Origin: Brassica napus
Lineage: Eukaryota; Streptophyta; Magnoliopsida; Brassicales; Brassicaceae
Assembly (NCBI RefSeq): GCF_020379485.1
Contig: NC_063452.1
Coordinates: 39,558,208-39,622,207, forward strand
Length of the DNA stretch: 64,000 nt
Direction of reading: 5' to 3'
The notes under the pieces are model-generated. The model had not been told where the DNA came from. It did not search any database and saw only the letters and a program-made list of their open reading frames with translations. This document shows, piece after piece, positions 34,449 through 46,185 of the stretch (position 1 is the stretch's first letter; every line of letters starts with the position of its first letter). The translations under genes were made by a program, and so were the position numbers.

Positions 34449-34461
34449 AATATTCATTTTT

Positions 34462-35613
34462 AGTATATTATATGACCTCTACTCCATCTGAGTTTAAGAC
34501 TTTTATTTTCCCAATTCCTTTCACATCACTCTAGGTATTGTTTGCCATGAGAACCTTTCCATCGTCAATGTCTTTGTAATCAAACAAGACATCTCTCTGA
34601 GGTGTGATGTGAAACGAGCACCTGGAATCGAGAACCCACTCTTGTTTAGAATCTAGTGGGCTTACTATTAGGACTAGTGGTTGTTTACGTTCTGAAACCG
34701 TATTCGCTGAATCACTAGAGTCTTGCATCATGTTTTGCCTTTGAGGACACTCACGTTTCCAGTGACCTTCTTTCTTGCAGATAAAACAAGCAGTTTTGCC
34801 ATCTCTGTTTGCTCTTGGCCTGGACTTAGACCGTTGATCCCTAGACTTTGATCTGCCTCTTCCCGAACGGTTGTTGTTGTTTCCTCATTCATTCCTCTTA
34901 TTAGATCTTCCCCTTGACTCAACATAGAGTCCTTCATTTGACTTTCCACCTTTCCCTAGCAGACCTCTCTGCTTCAACTCAATTTCCTTGGAGTAAGCCG
35001 ATTAGACAACCTCTCTCACAGTGAAAGTATCTTTCCCAGTGCCATACTTCAAAGTATGAACTAGTTCCTCATAAGGTGGTGGTAGACTGGTAAGCAACTG
35101 AATTGCTTGATCTTCATCGCTTACATTAATGTTGGGACTTGCTAGATCACCAATTAGCTTTAGGAAACCATCCATGTTTTCTTCGATACTCTTAGACTCA
35201 TCCATCTTGAAACTTGCAAACTATTGCTTCAAATAGATCATGTTAGGCAAAGTCTTAATCTGATAATCACGCTCAAGAGCTTTCCACATCTGATAAGCTG
35301 TAGGTTCATGCATCACTTTCCGTAGAATAATGTCACTAAGACATGTTCCCAATAGATTCTTGACTCTTGTATCTTTTGCTACCTTCGCAGTATCAAGAAC
35401 CGGATCTGTTCCTTCTTCTGCCTTCTCTGAGGACTTGTCCAAAGTAGCACCTTCCTCAAGAACTGAAGCTAATCCTTGGATCTCCAGCTGACCAAGGAGT
35501 TTGTATTTCCACATACCAAAGTCTCCTTTTCCATCAAACTTTTCCATTTCGAAACGGCCTCGTGTTGGCTCCATCTCGATCCCTTCTCGATACAACTCTC
35601 CACAAGATCCCAA
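34462..35613 (-). pseudogene. copia 2 gag and protease start
   Basis: 35613-35221 carries the gag start (E-K-F-D-G-K-G-D-F-G-M-W-K-Y-K). 35205-35002 continues gag (L-L-T-S-L-P-P-P-Y-E). 34949-34728 is a basic region followed by the zinc knuckle C-F-I-C-K-K-E-G-H-W-K-R-E-C. 34731-34531 enters protease, where the active site reads L-D-S-R-C-S instead of D-S-G. Stops at about 35221 and 34531 and a frame change near 34730 show decay. A few codons of protease continue to about 34462. Confidence 0.82.
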
Positions 35614-35674
35614 TCAGTAGATCTACGTGAAACCAACAGATACCAAGCAAGCAAACCACAACTCTGATACCACT

Positions 35675-36021
35675 TGTTAGCTATTTCTGCTTAACCTTGG
35701 TTCAATTTCAGGTTCAAATCTCAATCTAATTCGTTCGTATGTGTATGCAGATGATCAACTACGCAAGATATCAAAATGCAAACGAGATTGTTCACCCGAA
35801 CTTCGTTTCCTACTGTCCAGGGAGGGATCGGTACCCTCAAGCTTCACCAGAATCAATACAGAGCTTCGGTAACGTTTATACAACAAGATCTCGAGAGATC
35901 TCGATACTCCGAAAGAGTCTCGTGCTGTTACCTCCGAAATATACCACAGATAATCAGATCCTCGGCTAGATCAACGTCGGAGACACTTCGCCGTCGTCTC
36001 CTGTTGAAGTAGCTACCGGTA

Positions 36022-36090
<69 letters not shown>

Positions 36091-36390
36091 TATCTTCGTT
36101 GAAGCTATCGTCTCTCACTACTCTGTTTTGCAGATAATGATCGGGATCATGACGACGATGGCCGTTATAAGCTCATGCTGACTTAGCACACCCGTGTGGG
36201 CTTAAGTGACGAGACGGCCCAGTTTTAACACGAGCTTCTGCTGAAGAATGTGACGTGGTCCGCTTCTGAAAGCCCAACTTTTAGAAGTCCAGAAGACCAA
36301 AGCCCACAACTACTCTAACTGCTTCATTAACTCTTGGTGTGTGGCAAATATAGTTGTCATAATAAAATATTTACCCCAGCTACCCAACAC
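35675..36390 (-). repeat. 5' LTR region of copia 2 (outer edge uncertain)
   Basis: It begins TGTTAGCTATTTC two bases from the primer-binding site. The other edge may be the CCCAACA near 36385-36391, but no partner LTR exists to prove it. Confidence 0.45.
36025..36087. repeat. (CT)n microsatellite
   Basis: About 31 uninterrupted CT units, within the copia 2 LTR region. Likely to be length-variable between accessions. Confidence 0.95.
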
Positions 36391-37412
36391 CCCTTTAACT
36401 TGGTATTCACTATTTAAGGTTATAACATTCTCTGATTTCCTCCTATCTCATAGAAAAAAATTCAAGTAAAAACAAAAGACTTATGTTGTCTTACCAACTC
36501 TTCCCGACGAATTCATTTGCAAAATTATTAAAATTGTAGGGAGGAATCTTTTCGAAACGTTGGTTCATTCTTGAAGGCTTGGAAGTGATCATAAGGTCTG
36601 GTGCATGAAACCACGGTCTTGAAGAGTTGTAACGTTGGACTGGTAATCAATGTGAAGCTACATTACATAATTTTCCTTTACAGAAACCGTGTTTCATGAG
36701 GGTCTCAATCTAACAACGCACTGCGGAGATCTTGAGGGTGCCTTCAAACTCTTGGAAGTAAATGTTCTATCCCACAAATTATCAGCTATTGCGTATGGGA
36801 TATTCAACGTATGCCGAGGACAACAAATCTAGTCAAACTTTTCATCAGTTTTCTGTGAATCACACGGCTGTTAAGTCCAAAAACTTAAGGGAAATGGGAG
36901 ACCAGTTGGAGTGAACATTATTATTGCACCGTACACCGTATATGGACACATACAAAGTCACCTTCAAATATCTGGATGATGAGGTGATCAATGCGCCATA
37001 TTTTGTTTATAGGCATGAATATGGTCCAGACATCGACCAGTCCTGCACAAATTTCAGTACTTTTTGCATATGTCGCACGTTTGTTCCATGCTCTAAGCAT
37101 TTAAAAAAGAAATTTCGGATCCTTCCATTTAATGTACTACTTTTCTAGTGTCCTTTAACTTGGACTGTTCAACTAAGTTAGTGAAAACTCGTTATTGCAC
37201 AATTTTTTTAATCATTATAAGATTCAGTAATAGAGTTTGAGTCATTATAACTATAGAATTAATCAAAATAAGAAACTTACTTCTTGATCAGCAATGATGA
37301 TCTATATATGTTAGACATTTTTGAGGAAGGATCCTTTTCCTAAACACTCAAAATTTCAGTCCAAATTTCAAACTTTGAAAAACTTTCACTCATATGTGAT
37401 ATTCGAAACCAA
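36391..37412. other. intergenic, no recognised gene
   Basis: A minor frame at 36924-37148 has no family resemblance. The last bases (CTCAT, 37413-37417) are the target duplication of the next element. Confidence 0.5.
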
Positions 37413-37417
37413 CTCAT

Positions 37418-37925
37418 TGTAAGCTCAAGAATTGTGAGCTTGTTCGTTCTGAGCCAAGAGTGTGTTACACATGGTGATGAGTGTGTTACACATGGTGATG
37501 AGTGTGTAACATAGTACGTTAAGTTTGTTACGGCGTGATGACGTGTCACAAACTTATGGAAGTAGAAGATATTGCTTTGGCGCGAAGCAAAGAAGATCTT
37601 CTGTTGGCGATATTTTAGGAAGTAGAATATTGTCTTTCACGTGTACTTAACGAGGGAACCTAGAAGTGTTTAAGGTTAAGAGTTAAGAGAGTAAAATCTA
37701 GAGCAAGAGGTTTGTTCTTGTCGGCTACAGAAATCGAGTGAAAGGTTTTCAGCTTGGGTTTCTGTAATTTAGAGATTAGAAATTGGTCCGTCGCTAGTCG
37801 TGTGTCACTGAGCATAAACCGGATTAAATAGATCTAGGAGGATTGTTTAAAAGATTTCTAATATACAAGAAAGTGTTCTTGAAAGACTTGTGTACGGTTC
37901 ATATTTGTGTGTCTCTGAACTTTCA
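37418..37925 (+). repeat. 5' LTR of the Sirevirus-like element
   Basis: 508 bp. It is 21 bp longer than the 3' LTR because GTGTTACACATGGTGATGA with its two flanking bases is present twice in tandem (about 37448-37495). Confidence 0.96.
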
Positions 37926-37927
37926 TT

Positions 37928-37939
37928 TGGTATCAGAGC
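37928..37939 (+). promoter_or_regulatory. primer-binding site, initiator tRNA-Met
   Basis: TGGTATCAGAGC, two bases after the LTR. Confidence 0.95.
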
Positions 37940-37993
37940 AGGAAACCTCTGTGGTATCAAGTACTACTAACAGGTTGAGATCCTGCAGATTTC

Positions 37994-40900
37994 ATGGACA
38001 CCATGAAGGAACTCTTACACATTCATAAGCCTATCATGCTGGACAGTACCAACTTTGGTCACTGGAAAGTGAGGATGCAACACATCATCAGAGGAGTTGA
38101 TGAAGATGCTTGGATGTCTGTAGAAGATGGTTGGAGTGCTCGTACCGTTGTCTTGGAAGATAAGTCTGTTGGTCCAAAGCCTAAAGACCAGTGGACTGAT
38201 GGTGAGAAGAAAGCGACTAAGTTCAACTCTAAAGCTCTAACTGTCATATTCTCGTCAGTAGATGTTGAGCAGTTCAAGATCATACAAGGATGTGAATCTG
38301 CCAAGCAAGCGTGGGATACGCTCATAAATCACTTTGAAGGAAATACCAGTGCGAGAAGGACACGCCTTGATCACCTAGCCTCCAAGTTTGAGAACCTGAG
38401 AATGAGTGATGATGAGCCGATTGATGGATTCATATGCAAGATCAGTGAATTGGCAAGTGAAGCGTCTGTTCTTGGCAAGAAGTATGAAGAAAAGGATTTG
38501 GTGAAGAAGCTGCTAAGGTGCTTACCACCACGGTTTGAAGCTTATAAAGTTGTTCTCACACTTGATGTTGACATAGATGAGATGAAGTTTGATCAACTCT
38601 CAGGCATTCTGAAGGTGCATGATCTTGAGAAAACCGACCGACAATCTACTAACCAGAAGAGCATTGCCTTCACAGCTGAGTCTAAGGATGATGGTCGAGT
38701 CACTAAGATTGAAGAGAATCTGATTTTAATGGCTCGAAACTTCAACAAGTTTGTCAAGCGTATGGAGAAAGGTGGTGGTAGATCCAATGGACGCTACCAA
38801 AAGAATGATGTTGAAAGGGACAGCTCTCAGCACTCAAAGCAGGATTCTAGCAAGAACACAAAGAAGTGTCATGAGTGTGAAGGTTACGGCCACTTCAGAA
38901 GCGAGTGTCCCCTTGCTAAGAGAAAAGAGCAAAAATGTATTGAGTGTAAAGGCATTGGGCATACACGCAGTGAGTGTCCTAGCTTTCTCAAGAAAGAGAA
39001 GTCTCTCATGTGGTTCAGTGACACTGAATCTGAAAGCGACAGTGACGAAGGTGAGCTGCACCTAAACTTCATGACTCTAATTGGCCAAGAAAGTGGAAAA
39101 GATTCTAATGCTTACAGCGAGGATGATGATGATCTTGAGCAAGATCTTGAAACTGAGTACAAGACTCTATTTGACAAGTTCTCTGATCTCAGTCATGAGA
39201 ATCTCGAGCTTCTCAAGGAGAAAGCAATGCTGAAAGCTCAGATTAACATACTGGAACTTGATCAGCCTTCCACCAAGACAAAAGCTTACTCAATTGACCG
39301 AGAGTCGGATCAAGAAGTTCTTGCACTTAAGAGAGCGATGACAGAGCAGGAACTAGTTCGTAAGGAAGCTGAAGCACACGTACAAAGGTTGAGCGATCTC
39401 TTAACCGTAGAGACTGATCGAAGTAGGCTACTCGAAAGTCAACTAACTGAAAATCACAAGAAGGTTCGCATGCTCTCAGCTGGTACTGCAACTCTTGATC
39501 ACATACTTACATTGGGACAGTATCCGAGTCTCAACATCGGCTTGGGATATAAAGGATCTACCTCAAAGGCTACTGAAACGAAGTTTGTGAGGGAAGCTCC
39601 TAATGAAGAAAAGAAACCAGAAGAGAAAGGGGTCCCTGCTGAAAGAAACGAGAATGTCCTTCCTAAACCAAGAAGACGTGGAAACGGAAGTCATTTCTGT
39701 GGGAAACGAGGACACAACGCTAGGTTATGTTACTTTCGAAGACGTCAGTATGAGAGAGCATGGAGGTTGAACTTGTGTTTCACCAAACCAACTGCTTACG
39801 GTTGCGTGTGGATAGCCAAACGTGATCTATATCCGAACTACAAAGAGAACACTCACTCTGAACTAAACACCGTTTCTGTTAACTCACACACTGAAGCAGA
39901 ACATGATCTTGTTTGCAACTTTGTACGAATACAAGTACACACAGAGATCGTTAGTAATGTTGCTTATACCTCTGCTGAAGAAGCATCACAATCTCAACTT
40001 CCCTGGTATTTTGATAGTGGGTGCTCAAAGCATATGACTGGAAATGAAGACTATCTTGAGAAACTCGAACTCATCAGAGTTGGAAAAGTTACTTTTGGAG
40101 ATGGAGGACAAGGCAAAATTCGTGCAATTGGAATAACCTCCAGACCTGATGTGCCTAAACTCTCAAACGTTTACTTTGTTGAGGGTCTCAAGGCGAATCT
40201 GATCAGTGTGAGTCAACTATGTGATGAAGGATTAGAGGTTATCTTTAACAGCAAGGAATGTCGCGCCGTTGATGCAAGAAACAATGTGGTGCTGAGAGGT
40301 ATTCGTTCAGGGAACAACTGCTATCTTTGGAGACCTTCAATTGTGTGTTTTACGGCTACTGAATCCAAACTTGATCTCTGGCACAAGAAACTGGGTCACA
40401 TGAACACCAATGAGCTTAGCAGACTCGTGAATGCTGAAGTAGTAAGAGGTGTCCCTGATTTGGAGAAACAGACAGAGACAGTATGTGGAGCATGCTGCCA
40501 AGGAAAGCAAGTCAAGGTACAGCACAAACAAATTTCAGAGATCAGATTTACACGGATATTGGAACTGGTTCACATGGATCTTATGGGTCCTATAACACCT
40601 GAAAGCGTTGCTGGTTAGCGATATATTTTTGTATTGGTTGATGATTTTTCCAGGTACACTTGGGTGGACTTCTTACGCAACAAGTCTGATGCTCTTGAGA
40701 GTTTCAGAATCCTGGCTCTTCAGCTCAAACAGGATAAGGGAGGAATCATTCAGATTAAGAGCGATCATGGGGGTGAGTTTCAGAATGAGCAGTTTGATAA
40801 GTTCTGTCACAGTCAAGGTATCCGTCCTCAGTATGCCGCTCCGAGAACTCCTCAACAAAATGGGGTTGTGGAAAGAAAAAATAGAACATTGCAAGAAATG

Positions 40901-43066
40901 GCTAGAGCAATGTTGTGTGGAAACAGTGTTCCATCTGGCTTTTGGGCGGAATCAATCAACACTGCGTGCTATGTGATAAATCGGGTCTATGTCAAGCCAA
41001 AGACCAAGACTACTCCTTATGATATTTTCAAGGGTAAAACACCGAATCTGAGCCACATGCATGTGTTTGGATGCTTGTGCTACATTCTGAATGATAAAGA
41101 ACATCTGGGAAAGTTTGAAGCAAGAAGTGACATAGGGATGTTCCTAGGATACTCAGTGAACAGTTCAGCCTACCGTGTGTTTAATTAGCATACCAAGTTT
41201 GTTGGTGACAATGTTAACGTCGTCTTTGATGATAGCATTGGATTCTATGAGGCTCGAGTAACACAGACAATAGACGGTGTAAAGCCAAGTTCTTCAAGAC
41301 AAGCTGAAAATGAAGCTGAAAATGAAGTGAAGGATGAGTCTGAAGAAGACAACGAACCTGAGATTACCAAGGTCAATCTTGATCAAGGAAAAGTACACCA
41401 AAACCACTCCTCGTCAGATGTGATTGGCGGACTGTATGATGAAAGATTTACAAGAAAGAAACAAATCAACTTCAAAGAGATGGTCAAGTTGGCGTGTTTC
41501 ATGGTGAAAATGAATGAAGTAGAATGCTTTGTGTCACTTATTGAGCCCAAGAACATTCAGGAAGCATTAGATGATGAATTCTGGACTGAATCGATGCACT
41601 TGGAACTTGAGCAGTTTGAACGACTCCAAGTGTGGGTATTGGTACCAAGACCAAAGAACGTAAACATCATTGGAACCAAGTGGATTCACAAGAACAAGAC
41701 TGATGAGGAAGGGAACGTCATTCGAAACAAGTCGCGATTAGTTGGACAGGGATACTCTCAGATTGAAGGAGTAGACTTAGATGAAACCTTCGCTCCAGTT
41801 GCGAGACTTGAATCAATACGACTACTGTTTGGTATGGCTTGCAACCTGAGAATCAAACTCTATCAGATGGATGTCAAGAGTGCCTTTCTAAACGGTGTAT
41901 TACAAGAAGAAGTCTACGTAACACAACCAAAAGGATTTGAGGATCCACATTTTCCGGATCACGTCTACAAACTCAAGAAAGCTCTTTATGGATTGAAACA
42001 AGCTCCACGAGCTTGGTATGATCGTCTGACGGAGTTCCTGGTACAAGCTGGTTTTCAAAGAGGTGGTGTGGACAAGACTTTGTTCATCGGAGAAGATGGA
42101 GATGATATGCTGATCATTCAAGTTTACGTGGATGATATCATTTTCGGAGGAACGTCTAAGCAAATGGTTGATGACTTCGTGACGACTATGACAAAGGAAT
42201 TTGAAATGAGTATAGTTGGCGAACTGAGCTATTTCCTCGGACTTCAGATCAAACAACTAACCGATGGAATCACAGTGTCACAAAGTACCTATGCCAAAAA
42301 TCTCATCAAACGATTTGGATTGCAGACAAGTAAGACTGCAAAAACGCCTATGAGCACAACAACCAAACTTTCCAGAGATAGTGATGGGAAACCAGTTGAT
42401 GAGAAACTCTACCGAGCCATGATTGGAAGTCTTCTTTACCTCACGGCAAGTCGTCCTGATCTATGCCTCAGTGTGGGAATCTGTGCTCGCTATCAAGCTA
42501 AACCGAAGGAGTCTCACATGAATGCGGTAAAACGTATTATCAAATACGTGAAAGGCACCCTTGACTTTGGTCTTCATTATACATTTGACTCTAATGTGAA
42601 TCTTGCAGGTTTTTGTGATGCTGATTGGGCATGTTGCTTAGATGACAGACATAGCACATCGGGTGGTTGTTTTTTCTTAGGAAACAACATGGTCTCGTGG
42701 CATAGCAAGAAACAAAACTGTGTCTCTCTTTCCACAGCAGAAGCTGAGTACATTGCACTAGGAAGTTGTTGCACTCAACTCCTTTGGTTGCGACAAATGC
42801 TTGTTGACTACGGTATCACCTCTGCTCCCATGCTTGTTCATTGTGATAACATGAGTGCTATAAATCTCTCTAAAAATCCAGTTCAGCATTCACGTACTAA
42901 ACACGTGGATATAAGACATCACTTTGTGAGAGAGTTGGTGGAAATGAGGATTGTGATTTTAGAGCATGTCCCAACAGAGAAACAACTTGCGGATCTCTTT
43001 ACCAAACCACTGGATTACAACACCTTTCTGGGTCTTAGAAAGGCGTTGGGAATCATGGAACTCTGA
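37994..43066 (+). pseudogene. Sirevirus-like gag-pol polyprotein with two nonsense codons
   Basis: A single frame of about 1,690 codons, interrupted only by TAG at 40616-40618 and TAG at 41186-41188. Domains in order: gag (residues 1-270); two adjacent zinc knuckles C-H-E-C-E-G-Y-G-H-F-R-S-E-C at about 290 and C-I-E-C-K-G-I-G-H-T-R-S-E-C at about 313; a coiled acidic spacer; a further C-G-K-R-G-H-N-A-R-L-C at about 566; protease F-D-S-G-C-S at about 672; gag-pre-integrase L-W-H-K-K-L-G-H-M. The integrase keeps its D, D, E residues (V-D-D-F-S, S-D-H-G-G, V-V-E-R-K-N). RT has V-Y-V-D-D at about 42123, and RNase H has S-T-A-E-A-E-Y. All catalytic residues seen are intact, so only the two stops distinguish it from a working copy. 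Confidence 0.93.
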
Positions 43067-44159
43067 TTAAGTCCTGAAGAAGGGGGAAGAGTCACTGTAA
43101 AAATGCTGGACTCTATGCTTTGATGCTACCCCCTCACTAACACCTTGAGTCAACAAGTTCTACTGTGTAAGTTCTGTCACCTCACTCTTGTTATCTCGCT
43201 TTTCTGATTCACTGGTGAAGGGCACTCATCTTGAACTGAGATGTTATCCCATTTCACGTTTGAGCCATTGATCACTGCCTGGATTGAATGAGGAAACACA
43301 TAAGGGGATGAGTGTTACATAAGAGGAAATGTGGGTCACGCAAAAGTGTCAAAGGTAAGGCTCATGTGTAACTTCATGAAAGAGGTATGTGACTCAAAAT
43401 ATAAAAAAAAAGAAATTATATAAAAAAAAAGGAAGGCCCGGAATGATAGATACTCGTTTTGGAGCTGGGTGTTACCCCACTTTGTCTCTGATTTCGATCA
43501 CTGTCTTGACTGGGCAGGTATGTTACCAATCTCTTGGGATACATATTTCGGAGCAGTGTGTTACCCCACTTTGTCTCTGGATTCCATCTCTTTCCTAGAA
43601 TTAGAATTGTGTATTAATTGTCTGTTGATAAAACGTGAATGTCTGTGAGTTGGAGAGACAGACACACAAGAAGCCTAACGTGTGTTTCCAGACCATACAG
43701 CTGAGTGCGAAAACAGAGTTGGGTTGACTGAATGAACACAACAGAGTCTCGTTTGTGACAGCTACTCGACTGAGAAATAGCTACAGACTTGGGTTGACTC
43801 ATTGATTTCAATAAAAACTGTTTTGGTAGCTAGATGTGTGGTGAAATCGTTCTTCAGTGACTATACCCCGAGATGCAGGAATCATACCCATCGATGTCTA
43901 TGTGTATAAGGCTGGCTATCATCACAATTCTCATGACTTCCGTACTCTCATACGAATGTAAGTGAAGTCTATGCTCCTGGTTACATGCATGAGTTACACA
44001 TAAGTTCTATTGCATCATACACAGTGTATTATTTGCTATTATTTTATTTGAGCCGAGTTACTTTATTTGGGGCTAATGTTTTAAATTGAGTGAAATTAGG
44101 TCATCGGTTGTGTCACTCTCAAAAACAGTTTCCGACACATCTAACTCCCAAATCGAAAC
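43067..44159 (+). other. Sirevirus-like spacer between pol and ORF3
   Basis: No coding similarity. A 25-bp segment GTGTTACCCCACTTTGTCTC (plus flanks) is present at about 43468-43492 and 43557-43581. The same GTGTTACNC core recurs in the LTR tandem duplication (GTGTTACACATGG), hinting at a shared motif. Confidence 0.5.
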
Positions 44160-45430
44160 ATGCAACCCACCCGAAGAATCTCCCGATTGTCTGAGAGAGG
44201 AACATCTACTCCGGCTCCCTCCGCCGCTGGTCCTTCCGGACCTTCCCGCAAACGAATCTGGAAACAACGGCAAGAGATCACTCCGCCGCCGTCTTCTCCG
44301 CCTGCTGCATATACGTCTTCCTCATCTACCGACGACGAGGTTGAAGCCTTTCAACCCAAAGAGCCGCGTTATCAAGCAAGCCGTGCTATCTTCCAAGCAC
44401 GAAATCAAGAGAACCCCGAGATGCTTCGTTCCAACATCACTCCGTTCTCGAGTCGCTTCGTCATGAGCAATTCGGCTGAGAGGTATGAAAAATTGGCTCC
44501 ACGTGAGTTTGTGATTCAACAGAGGTTAGATGTGAATGATGTGAAACGGGTGGTAGTTAGGTCGGGTTTGATCTACACTCTGATTGATAGTGATCTGTTT
44601 CACCCTAATGTGGTGAAAGAGTTTATTGCCAATTTGGGTACTGCTGAAGATAGAGGAAATGGTGTTGCTGTGTTTCTTCGTGGGTCTATGGTTGATTTCT
44701 CGCCTAGCCTGATTAATGCTCTGTATCTGGTTCCGGGATTTGAAGAAGATCATGACTACTTGGCCGCAGACATTGATCAAGTGTGCTCGTTTCTGACGAA
44801 TAATCGTGTGCAGCGTTGGGAAACCATGAGCTCCAAGTATCTGACCCCGACGAATCAAGTCCTTTACAAGCTAGTGTGCTCAAATTGGATTCCCACCACC
44901 AACTACACGTCAATGAACCAGGAACGACTCAAGTTTCTCTACATGATTCATCATCACAGAAGCTTTGACTTTGGTCAGATGGTCTACGATCAAATCATCA
45001 GCTTTGCAGCTAACATTAACACTGACAGGTCTCGGAGGATCATTTTCCCTACATTGATTCAGCAAGTTATTGACTATCAACGTACAGTGCTGTCATTTGA
45101 AGATGATGAGAAGTATACCGGGTATCCGAAGCTGGTTGTCAAAGACAAAAAGGCAGGCATAGGGCAAGGGGCTTACTCAAGCTCCGTGGATCTTCTGGCT
45201 GACATTGAGCGAACCATAGCTGATCTTAAAAGCATTCGGATTCGCTTGAGGAGTAAGGGTGTAGTACTTGTTGAACCTTTTTCTTGAAATCTATGAGTTT
45301 CTGACCTTATGTTTTTATCTTAATGTGCATCTACTCAGGGGGAAAATATCCACAGTATCCTCGTCAAACCCCACAGGATGAGGAGGAAGATGAAGTGGAA
45401 CTGGATAGTGAAGAGAGTGAGAGTTTCTAA
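44160..45430 (+). CDS. Sirevirus-like ORF3 (envelope-position protein), probably spliced
   Basis: The main frame 44160-45287 encodes 375 residues. A basic, Ser/Pro-rich N-terminus (R-R-I-S-R-L-S) leads to a globular part with S-A-E-R-Y-E-K-L, L-F-H-P-N-V-V-K-E-F-I-A-N-L and V-S/D-F-S-P-S-L-I-N motifs. As remembered, these resemble the 'putative plant transposon protein' domain found in Sirevirus third ORFs. A GT at 45259-45260 and an AG at 45337-45338 would remove an 80-bp intron. They would join the frame to an acidic tail (D-E-E-E-D-E-V-E-L-D) ending in TAA at 45428-45430, in place of the abrupt unspliced end. No obvious signal peptide or membrane segment is seen, so an envelope function is only positional. 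Confidence 0.7.
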
Positions 45431-45680
45431 TGAGTGAATCTATTATTTCTTACTCGATGCACTATGTACTGAACCTAGATATTGTAGTCTGCATCGTACT
45501 ATTGTTTTTGCTTCTGTTTGATTGTGTGATTTGAAACTCTTAATTTCTTAAGTGTGTGGTGTTTCCGCTTTCTCTTATCTTGTGGTATGATGGTAGACTA
45601 ATCCTTATGCTTGATATGGAAAATTGTCTTGTGTGTTGAGCTTTGTAGCAACAGGTTGAGTATGTTGTCACATTCAGATA

Positions 45681-45693
45681 AAAAGGGGGAGAA
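45681..45693 (+). promoter_or_regulatory. polypurine tract of the Sirevirus-like element
   Basis: AAAAGGGGGAGAA directly before the 3' LTR. Confidence 0.9.
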
Positions 45694-46180
45694 TGTAAGC
45701 TCAAGAATTGTGAGCTTGTTTGTTCTGAGCCAAGAGTGTGTTACACATGGTGATGAGTGTGTAACATAGTACGTTAAGTTTGTTACGGTATGATGACGTG
45801 TCACAAACTTATGGAAGTAGAAGATATTGCTTTGGCGCGAAGCAAAGAACATCTTCTGTTGGCGATATTTTAGGAAGTAGAATATTGTCTTTCACGTGTA
45901 CTTAACGAGGGAACCTAGAAGTGTTTCAGGTTAAGAGTTAAGAGAGTAAAAGTTAGAGCAAGAGGTTTGTTCTTGTCGGCTACAGAAATCGAGTGAAAGG
46001 TTTTCAGCTTGGGTTTCTGTAATTTAGAGATTAGAAATTGGTCAGTCGCTAGTCGTGTGTGACTGAGCATAAACCGGATTAAACAGATCTAGGAGAATTG
46101 TTTAAAAGATTTCTAATATACAAGAAAGTGTTCTTGAAAGACTTGTGTACGGTTCATATCTGTGTGTCTCTGAACTTTCA
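45694..46180 (+). repeat. 3' LTR of the Sirevirus-like element
   Basis: 487 bp, TGTAAGCTCAAG...GAACTTTCA, followed by CTCAT at 46181-46185. Confidence 0.96.
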
Positions 46181-46185
46181 CTCAT

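Larger units (their letters stand above)
34455..36400 (-). mobile_element. Ty1/copia element 2, partial
   Basis: On the minus strand: LTR region (from somewhere near 36.2-36.4 kb to 35675), primer-binding site ACTCTGATACCA complement (35672-35661), decayed gag, CCHC knuckle and the start of protease. The coding homology ends near 34462, against the end of the Athila LTR, so the rest was separated by that insertion. The outer LTR boundary could not be fixed. Confidence 0.75.
37418..46180 (+). mobile_element. complete Sirevirus-like Ty1/copia retrotransposon (8,763 bp)
   Basis: LTRs of 508 bp (37418-37925) and 487 bp (45694-46180) with TG...CA ends, and a 5-bp target duplication CTCAT (37413-37417, 46181-46185). 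A tRNA-Met primer-binding site follows the first LTR and a purine tract AAAAGGGGGAGAA precedes the second. Inside are one long gag-pol frame with two nonsense codons, a 1.1-kb spacer and a third ORF. Extra ORF behind pol, three zinc knuckles and the overall size are hallmarks of the Sirevirus (SIRE1/Endovir) lineage. The LTRs differ by about 12 substitutions by eye (about 2.5%), so the insertion is young. Confidence 0.95.

Noticed and set aside
44086..44466. 126-codon frame overlapping the Sirevirus-like ORF3
   Set aside because: Shifted frame over the Ser/Pro-rich N-terminus of ORF3; ORF3 has the family motifs.
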